A stretch of 64,000 nt of DNA from Halapricum hydrolyticum (GCA_025517565.1 JAOPKD010000011.1:1-64000); one strand, 5' to 3'. Counted from the first letter of the stretch, positions 53,258 through 61,546 are shown. The notes: a model not told the origin generated them from the letters alone. Program-made: numbers and translations.

Positions 53258-53332
53258 ATACGGATTATTGGACGTCTGTTCCGCATCGACCGCGGGACGG
53301 TCGGAGCGGTAAATCGGTACAATAATCCGTAT
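53258..53332 (+). repeat. Palindromic repeat, family 2, copy B (75 bp)
   Basis: Ends ATACGGATTATTGGACG and GGTACAATAATCCGTAT; matches copy A at 35366-35447 over nearly all positions (GCATCGACCG, GGTAAATCGGTACAATAAT). An inner hairpin is shorter. It begins 39 bases after the J-like gene stop. Confidence 0.75.
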
Positions 53333-53871
53333 GAGTCACTCGCCACCTGTGGAGAACACCGTGCGAGATACAGGGGGAGCCTCCGTCTCGATATTTGAAG
53401 TAGGATGTTCCTAAGCGTCCAGTCGAAGCATATCTACAAGTCTTATAGTGTTCTTAATTCTCCTCAACTATCCAGACGCAGGAGCGCGTCTGACGTGCAC
53501 AAGATTCAGGCAAGGCAGGTATTCTGTTCCTACTCGAACCCCCCCTCTTCAGGTGCACCTTCGCCCGCACTCGTATGAGGTTCGGTGCGATACGCGCCCC
53601 CCGAGACGACCGCCCCGGGTGGCGCGGTCGACCTCGGAGCCACAGACATGCCTTCGGCGTCTTCCGGGCGGTCGCAGCCCCCGGATTCGTCATCGCCGAG
53701 GGTGACATAGAACTGTTGCACAGCCCCAGGCACTACAGACTGAACCAATTAGCTGAATGTAGTCACTAAGCCCCCTCCCTCAAGGAGTCGTTCGAGAATC
53801 TCCGATTCTCGTGATCACGGAAATCCATAGATTTCGCCCGGGAACGATGATCCGGTCACCCGATCGGAGTG
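53333..53871. other. Gap of about 540 bases between repeats, no confident gene
   Basis: The stretch is less GC-rich in 53400-53460 and again after 53780. A minus-strand frame at 53530-53748 could encode a 72-residue protein with a TTG start (contains VQQFYVTLGDDESGGCDRPE) and fair codon preference, but the start is weak and no family is recognised, so I do not call it a gene. Sequence resembling a T-loop near 53540 lacks matching stems and is not a tRNA. Confidence 0.4.
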
Positions 53872-53951
53872 ATACTGCCGGCTGTACGTTCGTACAGATA
53901 TTTGCCACCCCGGGGTGGTGAATTATTTCGAAATGTTACAGCCGGCAATAT
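53872..53951 (+). repeat. 80-bp palindromic repeat, family 1, copy 4 (best palindrome)
   Basis: Starts ATACTGCCGGCTGTACG and ends GTTACAGCCGGCAATAT, with a central GCCACCCCGGGGTGGT hairpin. It gives the clearest terminal stem. It lies in the gap before the convergent epimerase gene, whose stop is at 53975. Confidence 0.8.
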
Positions 53952-53974
53952 GAGAGTTGCTCCGATCGGCTACG

Positions 53975-54997
53975 CTACTCCCTATCAGCGCTCGAACCCT
54001 GGACGAACCCGTCTCTCGTCTCTTGCCAGGCAGCGACGAGCGCGTCGATAAAGGCGTCGTCCTCGCTCGTGATCGCGTCGTTGTCTTCGAGATACTCGAT
54101 GACCTCCCGAGCGCCACGTTCCAGTCCGATCGACTGTTCGTAGCCCAGGTCCCGCCGTGCCTTCGAAGTATCGAAGGTCGTGCTGTAGCGGCCGTGATCG
54201 ACGAGAAAGTCGGTACGATCCGGCGCGATCTCGACCAGAACGTCCGTCGGGACGTGCACCAGTTCGGGCTCGGGCGCGTCCAGCGCGTCCGCGAGCGTCC
54301 GGTAGTACTCGTTCCAGGTCGGGACCGCCTCGGCGGTGACGTTGTAGGTTTCGCCGTAGGCGGCCCGGTTGCCGACCGCGCCGACGTAGGCCCCGGCGAC
54401 GTCCCGGCGGTGTGCCGGTCCCCACAGTCCGGTGCCGTCCCCGTGGACGACGATCGGCTCGCCGTCGCGGATCCGCCGCAGGTAGGTCGTGTCGACCCCG
54501 AACGTGTGACAGAGGTTACCGTTGCCGTGCGGGCCGTAGGTCGTCCACGGACGGACGATAGTGGCCGCAAATTCACCCCGGTCGTGGGCCCCGCGGATCA
54601 CGTCTTCGGCGGCGGCCTTGTTGGCCCCGTAGTTGCTCGTCGGCGGGTGACGCGGCGCACTCTCGACGACGGGGTTCGAGTCGACCGGGCGGCGGTAGAC
54701 GTCGATCGTCGACGTCAACACGTACTGTTCGACCCGGCCGCCGAACGCCTCGACCGCGAGTTCGGCGTCGCTCTCGGAGAAACACAGCATGTCGATCACG
54801 GCCTCGGGATCGGTGCCCGAGACCCGCGATGGAAACTCGTCGCCGAACCGATCCGCGCGGACGCGGTCGACCGACTCGGGGATCGCAGCGTCGCTTTCGC
54901 CGCGATTGCAGACAGTCACGTCGTGGCCGGCAGCATCGAGCTTCCGGGTGATCGCTGTCGATATAAGGCCCGTACCGCCCAGGATCAGGACATCCAT
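53975..54997 (-). CDS. SDR-family NAD-dependent epimerase/dehydratase-like protein
   Basis: A 340-residue extended SDR. MDVLILGGTGLISTAITRKL carries the GxxGxxS NAD motif; YGANKAAAEDVIRGA has YxxxK at the active site; TIVRPWTTYGPHGNG and DGTGLWGPAHRRDVAGAYVG fit substrate loops. It resembles the atypical SDR group that includes CSP41-like and sugar-nucleotide epimerase-like proteins. The substrate is unknown; it is 23-54 kb from the sugar operon, so a link is not implied. Start ATG 54997. Confidence 0.85.
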   Translation of the reverse strand: MDVLILGGTGLISTAITRKLDAAGHDVTVCNRGESDAAIPESVDRVRADRFGDEFPSRVSGTDPEAVIDMLCFSESDAELAVEAFGGRVEQYVLTSTIDVYRRPVDSNPVVESAPRHPPTSNYGANKAAAEDVIRGAHDRGEFAATIVRPWTTYGPHGNGNLCHTFGVDTTYLRRIRDGEPIVVHGDGTGLWGPAHRRDVAGAYVGAVGNRAAYGETYNVTAEAVPTWNEYYRTLADALDAPEPELVHVPTDVLVEIAPDRTDFLVDHGRYSTTFDTSKARRDLGYEQSIGLERGAREVIEYLEDNDAITSEDDAFIDALVAAWQETRDGFVQGSSADRE

Positions 54998-55425
54998 GCC
55001 GAATCCTTCGCCCGGGGGGATAGTAACTCGTGGGGACGCCCATCGACGGCAGAAACGCCCCCGAACACCTATCACACACCCTATCTTTACTGTCGGTATT
55101 ATTATTTTATTTCATAATCCCGATTTAGCGCTCATATCCCTGACTTTTCCGCTTTCATTCTTTATTATCGCCCTCATATTTCGGGCGTTCCTTCCGATCA
55201 GATCACGTAACCGGACTATCTGGAAACCAGTCATATCGGTCTCGAAAAACGCCAGTTAGCCCCTCTCAGACGGAATTTGAGGATCCCCGGGCCCGCTGCT
55301 ATCCCCCACAATTCTCCACGAACGTGACGCGACATCGATTCGGACGATCAGTGATATTCCCGTATTTTTACTAGTGGTACCTCATCGCCAGTAAATATAT
55401 GTATTAGTAGCCCAATACGACGAGT
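54998..55425. other. AT-rich intergenic region upstream of the hydrogenase
   Basis: About 430 bases between divergent genes. The middle (55085-55190) is strongly AT-rich with runs such as TTATTATTTTATTTCATAAT. No gene is seen. It would hold promoters for both directions; an element for a hydrogenase regulator may also lie here but I cannot define one. Confidence 0.5.
55393..55403 (+). promoter_or_regulatory. TATA-like box of the hydrogenase operon
   Basis: AAATATATGTA centred about 28 bases upstream of ATG 55426, fitting a leaderless transcript. Confidence 0.5.
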
Positions 55426-56646
55426 ATGGCGACGGCTCAACGGGGTAGGCGTCCCGAAAAGCGGATACAACCGGAACCGAGATACGATTTCCTGTCGCTG
55501 GCAGTCGACCGAGAGCCGGGCGACGTGGTGTCCGAGTTCTCGACGGAGATCGACGCTGCTCTGGAACGGGCCGTCGAAGACGACCTCGACGTCGCGTGGC
55601 TCCAGGGACAGAGCTGCACTGGCTGTACGATCTCGCTGCTTCAGGGAGAGTATCCGGAACAGTTCCAGCTCGAACAGTTTCGGGAGTCGATCGCGTTTCA
55701 CCCGACGCTGATGACCGACGCCGGAGACAGGGCGCTCGATGCGATCGAGACCGCGCCGGACGTACTGATCGTCGAAGGATCGATTCCGGTGGACGTCCCG
55801 CGATCGGCGACGCTCGGTGTCGATCAATTCGGGAACCGTCGGCCGATCCTCGACTGGGTGATGGAGCTCGCGGAACGTGCCGAAGTAGTCGTCGCCGTCG
55901 GGAGCTGTGCCGCCTACGGCGGGCTGCCGGCCGCCGGAAAGCGTGACCCGGAAGCGGTTCGATCCAGTCCGACCGGCGCGTCCGGCATCCAGTTCGAGGG
56001 CATCGACCGGGGCGGCGTACTGGGTCCGGAGTTTACCGCCGGGTCCGACCTTCCGGTGATCAACGTTCCGGGCTGTCCCACGCACCCGGACCACATCCTG
56101 TTGACGCTCGCGACGGTCCTGAACGGCCACATTCCGACTCTCGATGAGTTCAACAGGCCGCTGCCGCTGTTCGCCCCGCTTGTTCACGACGATTGCTCCC
56201 GTCGACCGGACTACGAGGCCAAAGACTTCGCGGCGGAACCCGGTGAGGAAGGGTGTCTCTACGAGGCCGGCTGTGCCGGCGTCCACGCCCACTGTGACGA
56301 CTCCAAGCGGCTGCGAAACGACGGGACCACCATCTGTCGAGACATCGGCGCACCCTGCATCGGCTGTGTCGAGCCGGCGTTCTGGGACCGGTTCACCCCG
56401 TTCTACGAAGCACGCGAGACGAGAGAAGAGATCGGCGAGCCCGAACCGATCGAAGAGCCGGGCCACACGATTCCGAGACCGGAAGGCAGTCTTCCCGGGT
56501 TGCTGATCGCGATCCCGGTGTGTCTCATGCTGTTGCCCCTGCTCCCCGTCATCGGGGCGCTGTGGCTCGTCAATCGCTGGCTCAGTCCGGACGGACCGAT
56601 CGTCTGGAGAGAGGATCCCCGAAACCAGTCGGTCGGTGATCACTGA
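55426..56646 (+). CDS. [NiFe] hydrogenase small subunit, membrane-anchored, no Tat signal
   Basis: A 406-residue protein. VAWLQGQSCTGCTISLLQGE carries the first proximal-cluster Cys; VVVAVGSCAAYGGLPAAG and INVPGCPTHPDHI the others. Medial and distal cluster ligands are in HDDCSRRPDYEAKDFAAEPG, GCLYEAGCAGVHAHC and CRDIGAPCIGCVEPAFWDRF. The proximal site is CTGC, without the extra Cys of oxygen-tolerant enzymes. A C-terminal hydrophobic segment (LPGLLIAIPVCLMLLPLLPV) anchors it. There is no twin-arginine signal, so catalysis would face the cytoplasm. It passes electrons from the large subunit to a membrane acceptor. TGATG links it to the large subunit. Confidence 0.92.
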   Translation: MATAQRGRRPEKRIQPEPRYDFLSLAVDREPGDVVSEFSTEIDAALERAVEDDLDVAWLQGQSCTGCTISLLQGEYPEQFQLEQFRESIAFHPTLMTDAGDRALDAIETAPDVLIVEGSIPVDVPRSATLGVDQFGNRRPILDWVMELAERAEVVVAVGSCAAYGGLPAAGKRDPEAVRSSPTGASGIQFEGIDRGGVLGPEFTAGSDLPVINVPGCPTHPDHILLTLATVLNGHIPTLDEFNRPLPLFAPLVHDDCSRRPDYEAKDFAAEPGEEGCLYEAGCAGVHAHCDDSKRLRNDGTTICRDIGAPCIGCVEPAFWDRFTPFYEARETREEIGEPEPIEEPGHTIPRPEGSLPGLLIAIPVCLMLLPLLPVIGALWLVNRWLSPDGPIVWREDPRNQSVGDH

Positions 56647-58172
56647 TGCCGGAGATCGAAATCAACCCGACGACGCGGATCGAAGGGCACCACAGCACGA
56701 CGATCGACGTGCAGGACGGGCAGATTCAGTCGGCCAAGAGCCACATGGAGATGTTCCGGGGCATCGAGAACATCACCGTCGGGCGACCGCCCTCGGACGT
56801 CCCCCAGATTACCCAGATGGTCTGTGGGGTCTGTTTCACCTCCCACCGGAAGGCCGCGACGCTCGCGCTCGAGGACGCGGCCGCCAGCGCGGGCGTCTTC
56901 GGCGGCGTGCCGTACAACGCCCGCCTCCTCCAGAACGTCATGGAAGGGATGTTCCTGCTCTGGAACCACGCGATCCACGTGTTCACGCTCGCCGGACCGG
57001 ACTACAGCGACGCCGTCGCGGAGACCGGATATGCAGGATTGAACCCGAACGAGGGGGCGGGATACGAGAGCGCGCTATCCAACCAGCGGACGCTGCTGCA
57101 GGCGTTCACCGAGTTCGGCGGCCGCGCGCCCCATCCGCTGACGTACGCGCCAGGGGGCGTCGTCGCCCAGCCCGACGAAGAGACGGTCGAACGGGTCCGC
57201 GAGCGCATCGCGTCGGTCGACGAGTGGGTGGGGCCGACCGACGCGGTCCCGGAGGTGCTGGAGGCGGTCCGCGACCAGCGCGGGCCGCCGAGTGACGCTC
57301 ACGGGTTGTACGACATGTTGAGCGTCCTCGTCGCGGCCGCGGAGGAAGGCGCCGACGAGTTCGGTGTCGGCCCCGGGCGCTTCTACGCCAACGGGATGTT
57401 TTACGACGACGACGGTGGCCTCGTGTTCCCCGGCGGTATCTTCATCGATGGCACGATACACGAGCCGAGCCAGGCGGAGTTGCTCGCGGGTATCACCGAA
57501 GACACGAGTCACGCCTGGTACACAGAGGAATCCGGCGGCCACCCACAGCGCGCGCCGCCACCGGAGCCGGCGCCGGACAAGGAGGGCGCGTACTCCTGGG
57601 GAAAGGCCCCGCGGTTAGACGGTCAATCGGTCGAGACGGGACCGCTCGCCAGGCTGATCGCCGCCGGCGACGACCCGTTCGATCTCCGGGCGCAACTCGG
57701 CGGCGATCCCCAGCGGGGCAGTACGCTGAACCGCCTTATCGCCCGCGTGCAGGAGTTCTTACTCGTCAGGGACCTGCTCGGAGAGTGGATCGATTCGGTG
57801 GACATCCACGGACCGCTGCGGGCTGAGTGGACCGACGACTTCACCGGCGAGGGCGTCGGGCTCTGGGGCGCGTCGCGTGGCGCGCTCTCCCACTGGGTGC
57901 GGGTCGAAGACGGTGAGATCGCCAACTACCAGATCATCTCGCCGACGCTGTGGAACCTCGGCCCCCGGGACAAAGAGGGGAATCCGAGCATCCTGGAGTA
58001 CGCACTCGAAGGGATGGAAGTCGAGGACCCCCGCAACCCGGTGAACGTGATGCGGACGATCCGGTCGTACGACCCCTGTCTCGGCTGTGCCGTCCACGTC
58101 CAGGACGGCGACGAAAAGCGGTTCGTGGGGGACCTGGAGCCACCGCGTCCCACGGGTTCGATCGGCGACTAG
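56646..58172 (+). CDS. [NiFe] hydrogenase large subunit, group 1-like
   Basis: A 508-residue protein resembling E. coli Hyd-1 HyaB. INPTTRIEGHHSTTIDV holds the canopy Glu; QMVCGVCFTSH gives the first Ni-binding Cys pair, with Met-Val in place of the usual Arg-Ile; WNHAIHVFTLAGPDYSD has Asn at the usual canopy Asp; GASRGALSHW keeps Arg but replaces the usual Pro by Ser; SYDPCLGCAVHV gives the second Cys pair. About 25 residues follow the last His, so a maturation protease should cut here. No maturation genes (hyp or protease) occur in the window. It oxidises or produces H2. Confidence 0.92.
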   Translation: MPEIEINPTTRIEGHHSTTIDVQDGQIQSAKSHMEMFRGIENITVGRPPSDVPQITQMVCGVCFTSHRKAATLALEDAAASAGVFGGVPYNARLLQNVMEGMFLLWNHAIHVFTLAGPDYSDAVAETGYAGLNPNEGAGYESALSNQRTLLQAFTEFGGRAPHPLTYAPGGVVAQPDEETVERVRERIASVDEWVGPTDAVPEVLEAVRDQRGPPSDAHGLYDMLSVLVAAAEEGADEFGVGPGRFYANGMFYDDDGGLVFPGGIFIDGTIHEPSQAELLAGITEDTSHAWYTEESGGHPQRAPPPEPAPDKEGAYSWGKAPRLDGQSVETGPLARLIAAGDDPFDLRAQLGGDPQRGSTLNRLIARVQEFLLVRDLLGEWIDSVDIHGPLRAEWTDDFTGEGVGLWGASRGALSHWVRVEDGEIANYQIISPTLWNLGPRDKEGNPSILEYALEGMEVEDPRNPVNVMRTIRSYDPCLGCAVHVQDGDEKRFVGDLEPPRPTGSIGD

Positions 58173-58199
58173 CGGAGAGCGGCGGACTCGCGGGTCGTC

Positions 58200-58280
58200 A
58201 GACTGTCGGCTATGCGTTCGTGAAGGTTTTCGGCATCTCGGGGTGGCGAAATACGTGCGAAAGGTTATAGCCGGCAGTAT
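58200..58280 (+). repeat. 81-bp palindromic repeat, family 1, copy 5
   Basis: Starts AGACTGTCGGCTATGCG and ends AGGTTATAGCCGGCAGTAT. The stem reads GGCTAT with ATAGCC where other copies have GGCTGT with ACAGCC. It lies between the hydrogenase stop and the RNase P RNA 3-prime end. Confidence 0.75.
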
Positions 58281-58308
58281 CAAAACAGCGCGATCGCGAC
58301 GGCGATCG

Positions 58309-58800
58309 TGGCTGCGGGGAGTAAGCCCCCTTCTGTTCGGCCCGGCATTCGGCTGAGCGTCCGCGCCGCGTCCGGGCTACCTTGTGGCGCGGACTTGCAC
58401 CAGTGAGGATTCGCCGTTCCATCCGTTCTCCACCGTCTACTCGCGAACCGTGTGGCGGTCGCACCGCCTCGAAATCGCGGCGCGGAGCGCCGCGCAACGT
58501 TCGCTCGTTCGTGACGTGCCGACGTGGTCGGCACGCCGCCCTCGGCGGGTCAGCTCCCCGTTCCTTTCTCGGTCGACCGACGTACCGGGGTTTCTCCCGG
58601 CAGCCGAGTCGGCCTTCGTCAGTCGGGGTTCGCACGCCTCATCGGTCAGGCGGAGTGGTCTCGTTTCTGTTCCAGTGCCAGCGGTCTCCCGCTCCGGGTT
58701 TGCACCCGGTCACCTGCCCGGACGGTGGGGGGACTTTCCTCATGCCTCTTTGGCCGCCTGCGGCGGGTCCAAGACACGGGGTCCGGGCTCCCGCTGCCAT
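58309..58800 (-). ncRNA. rnpB: RNase P RNA
   Basis: Read on the minus strand it has the universal core: GAGGAAAGTCC (CR-I) near the 5-prime part, GGTGCAAACCCGG and GGAACAGAAACGAG (CR-II/III-like), GGTGCAAGTCCG and GAACAGAAGGGGGCTTA (CR-V) near the 3-prime end. The 5-prime GGCAGCGGGAG and 3-prime CTCCCCGCAGCC can pair as helix P1 with one mismatch and a bulge, which sets the ends within a few bases. About 490 nt, in the range for haloarchaea. It processes the 5-prime ends of pre-tRNA with its proteins. A TATA-like GCGTTAATCC lies about 28 bases upstream. Confidence 0.93.
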
Positions 58801-58823
58801 CCGTACTACTCGGGCGCCCGGAT

Positions 58824-58834
58824 TAACGCTGTCG
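58824..58834 (-). promoter_or_regulatory. TATA-like promoter of rnpB
   Basis: On the minus strand CAGCCGACAGCGTTAATCC precedes the RNA by about 28 bases. The CAGCCGACAG part equals the right end of family 1 repeats. Confidence 0.45.
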
Positions 58835-58910
58835 GCTGCCGTCCGGAGCGGCCGCGTGCCGTCCGGAACAAAAACGTGGGTTTAACAGTCCGGGTCACGA
58901 CGGTCCGGGT

Positions 58911-59309
58911 ATGCAGGGTAATCTGCCGCCGGAAGCACAGGAGAAGCTCGAGGAACTGCAGGATTTGCAGGAGACCGCACAGCAGGTCGCCACCCAGAAA
59001 CAGCAGGCCGAGACCCAGCTCGCCGAGGCCGAGAGCGCGCTTGACGCGCTCGATGACATCGACGAGGACACGGGCATGTACCGCCAGGTCGGCGAACTGC
59101 TCGTCGAGAGCGACTACGACGAGGCCTACGACGACCTCGAAGAGAAGGTCGACAACCTCGAAGTCCGCGTCGAGAGCCTCGACAAGCAGGAAGAGCGTGT
59201 GCAGGAGCAGTTCGAGGAACTCCAGCAGGAGCTCCAGCAGATGCTCGGCGGCGGTGGCGGCGGTGGCGCCGGCGGCCCGAGCCCGAACGTCGGTCCCGGC
59301 GGCGACTGA
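58911..59309 (+). CDS. pfdB: Prefoldin beta subunit
   Basis: A 132-residue protein: two long coiled-coil helices ([20 protein letters not shown] and [20 protein letters not shown]) around a short beta-hairpin region ([20 protein letters not shown]), typical of prefoldin beta. The Gly/Pro-rich C-terminal tail is usual. It joins prefoldin alpha in a hexamer that hands unfolded protein to the thermosome. TATA-like GGTTTAAC lies about 30 bases upstream of ATG 58911; it is divergent from rnpB. Confidence 0.94.
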   Translation: MQGNLPPEAQEKLEELQDLQETAQQVATQKQQAETQLAEAESALDALDDIDEDTGMYRQVGELLVESDYDEAYDDLEEKVDNLEVRVESLDKQEERVQEQFEELQQELQQMLGGGGGGGAGGPSPNVGPGGD

Positions 59310-59314
59310 GGACG

Positions 59315-59548
59315 ATGGTCGAGGACAGCGAAGTTGTCCAGACGGCCGCTGACGCGGCCGAGAACGTCATCTTTTCGCGCTGTGACCGGTCGGCAGTCGC
59401 TGACTTCGACGTCACCGTCACCTTCGAGGACGGTGTGCTCGAAGTCGACGTCTATCTCAACGTCGAGGACGACCGGATCGACGAGCAACAACTCGCCGAC
59501 GACGCCGCGCTGGCTGCGCAGGGTGCCGTCGACGAACTGCTCTCCTAG
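59315..59548 (+). CDS. DUF3194-type protein next to prefoldin
   Basis: A 77-residue protein (VVQTAADAAENVIFSRCDRS, VTFEDGVLEVDVYLNVED, DDAALAAQGAVDELL), with an alpha-beta-alpha layout. This domain is regularly encoded after prefoldin beta in archaea; its job is unknown. It begins five bases after pfdB. Its TAG shares CTAG with the convergent membrane gene. Confidence 0.75.
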   Translation: MVEDSEVVQTAADAAENVIFSRCDRSAVADFDVTVTFEDGVLEVDVYLNVEDDRIDEQQLADDAALAAQGAVDELLS

Positions 59549-59763
59549 GTCTGGCCCTGATCCCGGACGAACCCCGTCCGGAAGGCGATCCAGGCCAGCA
59601 CGCTGATGAACAGGATCGGCGGTAAGATGAGAAACGCCCACAGCGGCTTCAGTCCCCACCCGAGCAACAGCGCCAGGTTTCCGAGCCCCAGCAATAGAAA
59701 GGGCAACACCGCCAGCGTCGCCTGCTTGCGGTCGAGTTCCAGCTCTGCGCCGGGGACGCTCAT
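59545..59763 (-). CDS. Small two-span membrane protein
   Basis: A 72-residue protein: ATLAVLPFLLLGLGNLALLL and WAFLILPPILFISVLAWIAF are two membrane helices; N-terminal ELELDRKQ and C-terminal FRTGFVRDQGQT face the same side. Start ATG 59763. A haloarchaeal conserved hypothetical; function unknown. Confidence 0.65.
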   Translation of the reverse strand: MSVPGAELELDRKQATLAVLPFLLLGLGNLALLLGWGLKPLWAFLILPPILFISVLAWIAFRTGFVRDQGQT

Positions 59764-59870
59764 GCGAACCTGTACGCGAGTGTGGTAGAAAAGAACGGCG
59801 TTACCGGCGATTGCTCGGTGGAGGGCCGAGCGCAGGGGGACAGTCGAGTCTGCCTGTCGAGTCCAAGTGC

Positions 59871-60368
59871 TTAGCTTTCGACCGTTTCGTCGTCAGTCTG
59901 TTCGTCGGTCTGCTCGTCAGTCTGCTCGTCGTCGGTCTGCTCGTCAGTCTCGTCGACTTCGTCGCTATCGCCGTCGTCCGGCGTGATCTCGGCTATCGCC
60001 GAACCGAGGTCGCCCTCCAGCTCACCGGAGAGGAACTGGTTGATCGTTTCGTGGATCTCCGTCACGAAGTCGGGGACCTGCTCGGGCATGTCGGTCGGGG
60101 GACCGCGTTCGTGCTCAGCGTTCGGGCCACGTTTATCTTCGCTCGCATGCGGGCCGCGGTCGGCGGGCGGTCCACGCTCGGGCTCGTCTTCAGCCGTCTC
60201 GTTCGCGTCGTCCTCGTCGGCAACCGTCTCGTTCGGCTGGTCAGTTGTCGGTGCGTCCGTGGGTGCGTTGCCTGCTTCCGCGGGTGCATTGCCCGGCAGT
60301 GCCGCCGCCGTACCGCCGGCGACGAGCACCAGTGCAAGAGCAATGCCTGCGATCTTTGTGAGATTCAT
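59871..60368 (-). CDS. Secreted acidic, low-complexity protein
   Basis: A 165-residue protein with a signal peptide (MNLTKIAGIALALVLVAGGT, cleavage likely after AAA) and a mature part rich in Asp, Glu, Pro and Thr, ending in repeats of DEQTD. A short hydrophobic-amphipathic stretch (FVTEIHETINQFLSGELEGD) is the only possible structured region. A surface or secreted role is likely; nothing more specific can be said. Confidence 0.65.
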   Translation of the reverse strand: MNLTKIAGIALALVLVAGGTAAALPGNAPAEAGNAPTDAPTTDQPNETVADEDDANETAEDEPERGPPADRGPHASEDKRGPNAEHERGPPTDMPEQVPDFVTEIHETINQFLSGELEGDLGSAIAEITPDDGDSDEVDETDEQTDDEQTDEQTDEQTDDETVES

Positions 60369-60599
60369 GTTCGCTGCCTCCGGTCGAGCCTATGTCGAGA
60401 CACCCACTTCAACCGGGAACTCGCCGAAGTCGGTTCAGGATCGATCGGCCCGGATTGCGGCGATTTGGCCCGTCAAACCGGCTTAATCGACGACAGATTT
60501 ATATGCCAGAGGTCAATCCGGGTCGCTGCCACCGGTAGCGCTGGCGGTGCTCGCTGGCGCGCCCGAGTACTTTTGGCGGTTGGTATCCAACTTCGGGGT

Positions 60600-61136
60600 A
60601 TGGAACACGAGGCGACAGTCGAGGGAATCGGCGTCGGGGTCGGGGAAGAGGGGGCCGGCGCGCCCGTCGTCCTCTTGCGGGCGAACGGCCAGTACGTGCC
60701 GATCTTCGTCAGCGCCGACCAGGCACAATCGATGCAGCTGGCGATCGACGAGGAGCCCTTCGAGCGGCCGCTGACACACGACCTGCTGATCGAGATGCTC
60801 TCGGAGTTCGGGGGGGCTATCGACCGTGTCCGGATCGACGATCTAGCCGACGGGACCTTCTACGCGAAAATCGACGCCGAACAGTACAACGACGGCTCGC
60901 GAAAGGACGCCGTCTTCGACGCCCGGCCGAGCGACGGGATCGCGATCGCGCTCCGGGTCGACTGTCCGATCGTCGTCGACGACAGCGTCGTCGAAGCCGC
61001 CGGCCGGCCGCCAGAGGCCTTCGAGGCCGATGCTGAGGAGGCCGAGGAGTTCGGCGGCGAGGAAGCCGACGAACTCGGTGACTTCGGGGAAGAAGACGAC
61101 GACTTCGGCGACGATCCCGACGATTTCGATTTCTGA
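60600..61136 (+). CDS. Bifunctional-nuclease family (DUF151) protein with acidic tail
   Basis: A 178-residue protein. VVLLRANGQYVPIFVSADQA, QLAIDEEPFERPLTHDLL and RKDAVFDARPSDGIAIALRV match the BFN/DUF151 core of about 130 residues. The last 40 residues are Glu/Asp-rich (EEAEEFGGEEADELGDFGEE). Members are linked to nucleic-acid metabolism, and nuclease activity is reported for some plant and bacterial relatives. It lies 20 bases before the universal-stress gene and probably shares its transcript. Confidence 0.85.
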   Translation: MEHEATVEGIGVGVGEEGAGAPVVLLRANGQYVPIFVSADQAQSMQLAIDEEPFERPLTHDLLIEMLSEFGGAIDRVRIDDLADGTFYAKIDAEQYNDGSRKDAVFDARPSDGIAIALRVDCPIVVDDSVVEAAGRPPEAFEADAEEAEEFGGEEADELGDFGEEDDDFGDDPDDFDF

Positions 61137-61156
61137 GGGGAGGAGTCCGGGCAGCT

Positions 61157-61528
61157 ATGACTACGTACCTCCTCGCGAGCGCGTCCGTCCACACGACTGC
61201 AGTGGCCTGTGACTACCTCGCCGAGCGACTCACCGACGACGACACGGTGATGGTACTGGGGGTCGTCGAACCGGGCACCCCGTCGCGGGACGTCAGCGAC
61301 GCGATCAACGTCGCCCGCGCCCGCCTCGCCGCGGCGACGGTCTGGACCGAACAGCGAGAGGGCGACCCGGTCGAGGCGATCCTCGATCTGGCGGCCGACG
61401 TCGACGCCGACGAGATCATCGTCGGTCGGCGAAGCGGCGACCCGGAACAGATGGAGATGGGGCTGGGGGGCACTGCGGCGGCCGTCGCGGGCGAAGCCGA
61501 GCGTGCGGTCGTGATCGTGCCGGTGTGA
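61157..61528 (+). CDS. Universal-stress-protein-like domain, short
   Basis: A 123-residue protein: YLLASASVHTTAVACDYLAE at the start, and DEIIVGRRSGDPEQMEMGLG then VIVPV, the G-2x-G-9x-G-S/T-like end region of UspA folds. It is a little short of the usual 140. ATP binding is plausible but the last motif is altered (GLGGTAAAVAGEA). Downstream is the right-end motif of repeat family 1 at about 61530-61544. Confidence 0.8.
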   Translation: MTTYLLASASVHTTAVACDYLAERLTDDDTVMVLGVVEPGTPSRDVSDAINVARARLAAATVWTEQREGDPVEAILDLAADVDADEIIVGRRSGDPEQMEMGLGGTAAAVAGEAERAVVIVPV

Positions 61529-61546
61529 CCGCAGCCGACAGTATCA
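61528..61546 (+). promoter_or_regulatory. Isolated right end of repeat family 1 upstream of 61573
   Basis: GACCGCAGCCGACAGTATC matches the right end of family 1 repeats, but no left half is present (that region is coding). It lies 28 bases before ATG 61573, in the TATA position. Confidence 0.4.

Noticed and set aside
53530-53560. T-loop-like GGTTCGAGT on the minus strand
   Set aside because: Flanking bases do not form a T-stem, acceptor or anticodon arm, so it is not a tRNA.
58384-59352. 322-residue plus-strand frame
   Set aside because: It crosses RNase P RNA and an out-of-frame prefoldin; Arg/Ser-rich and not coding.
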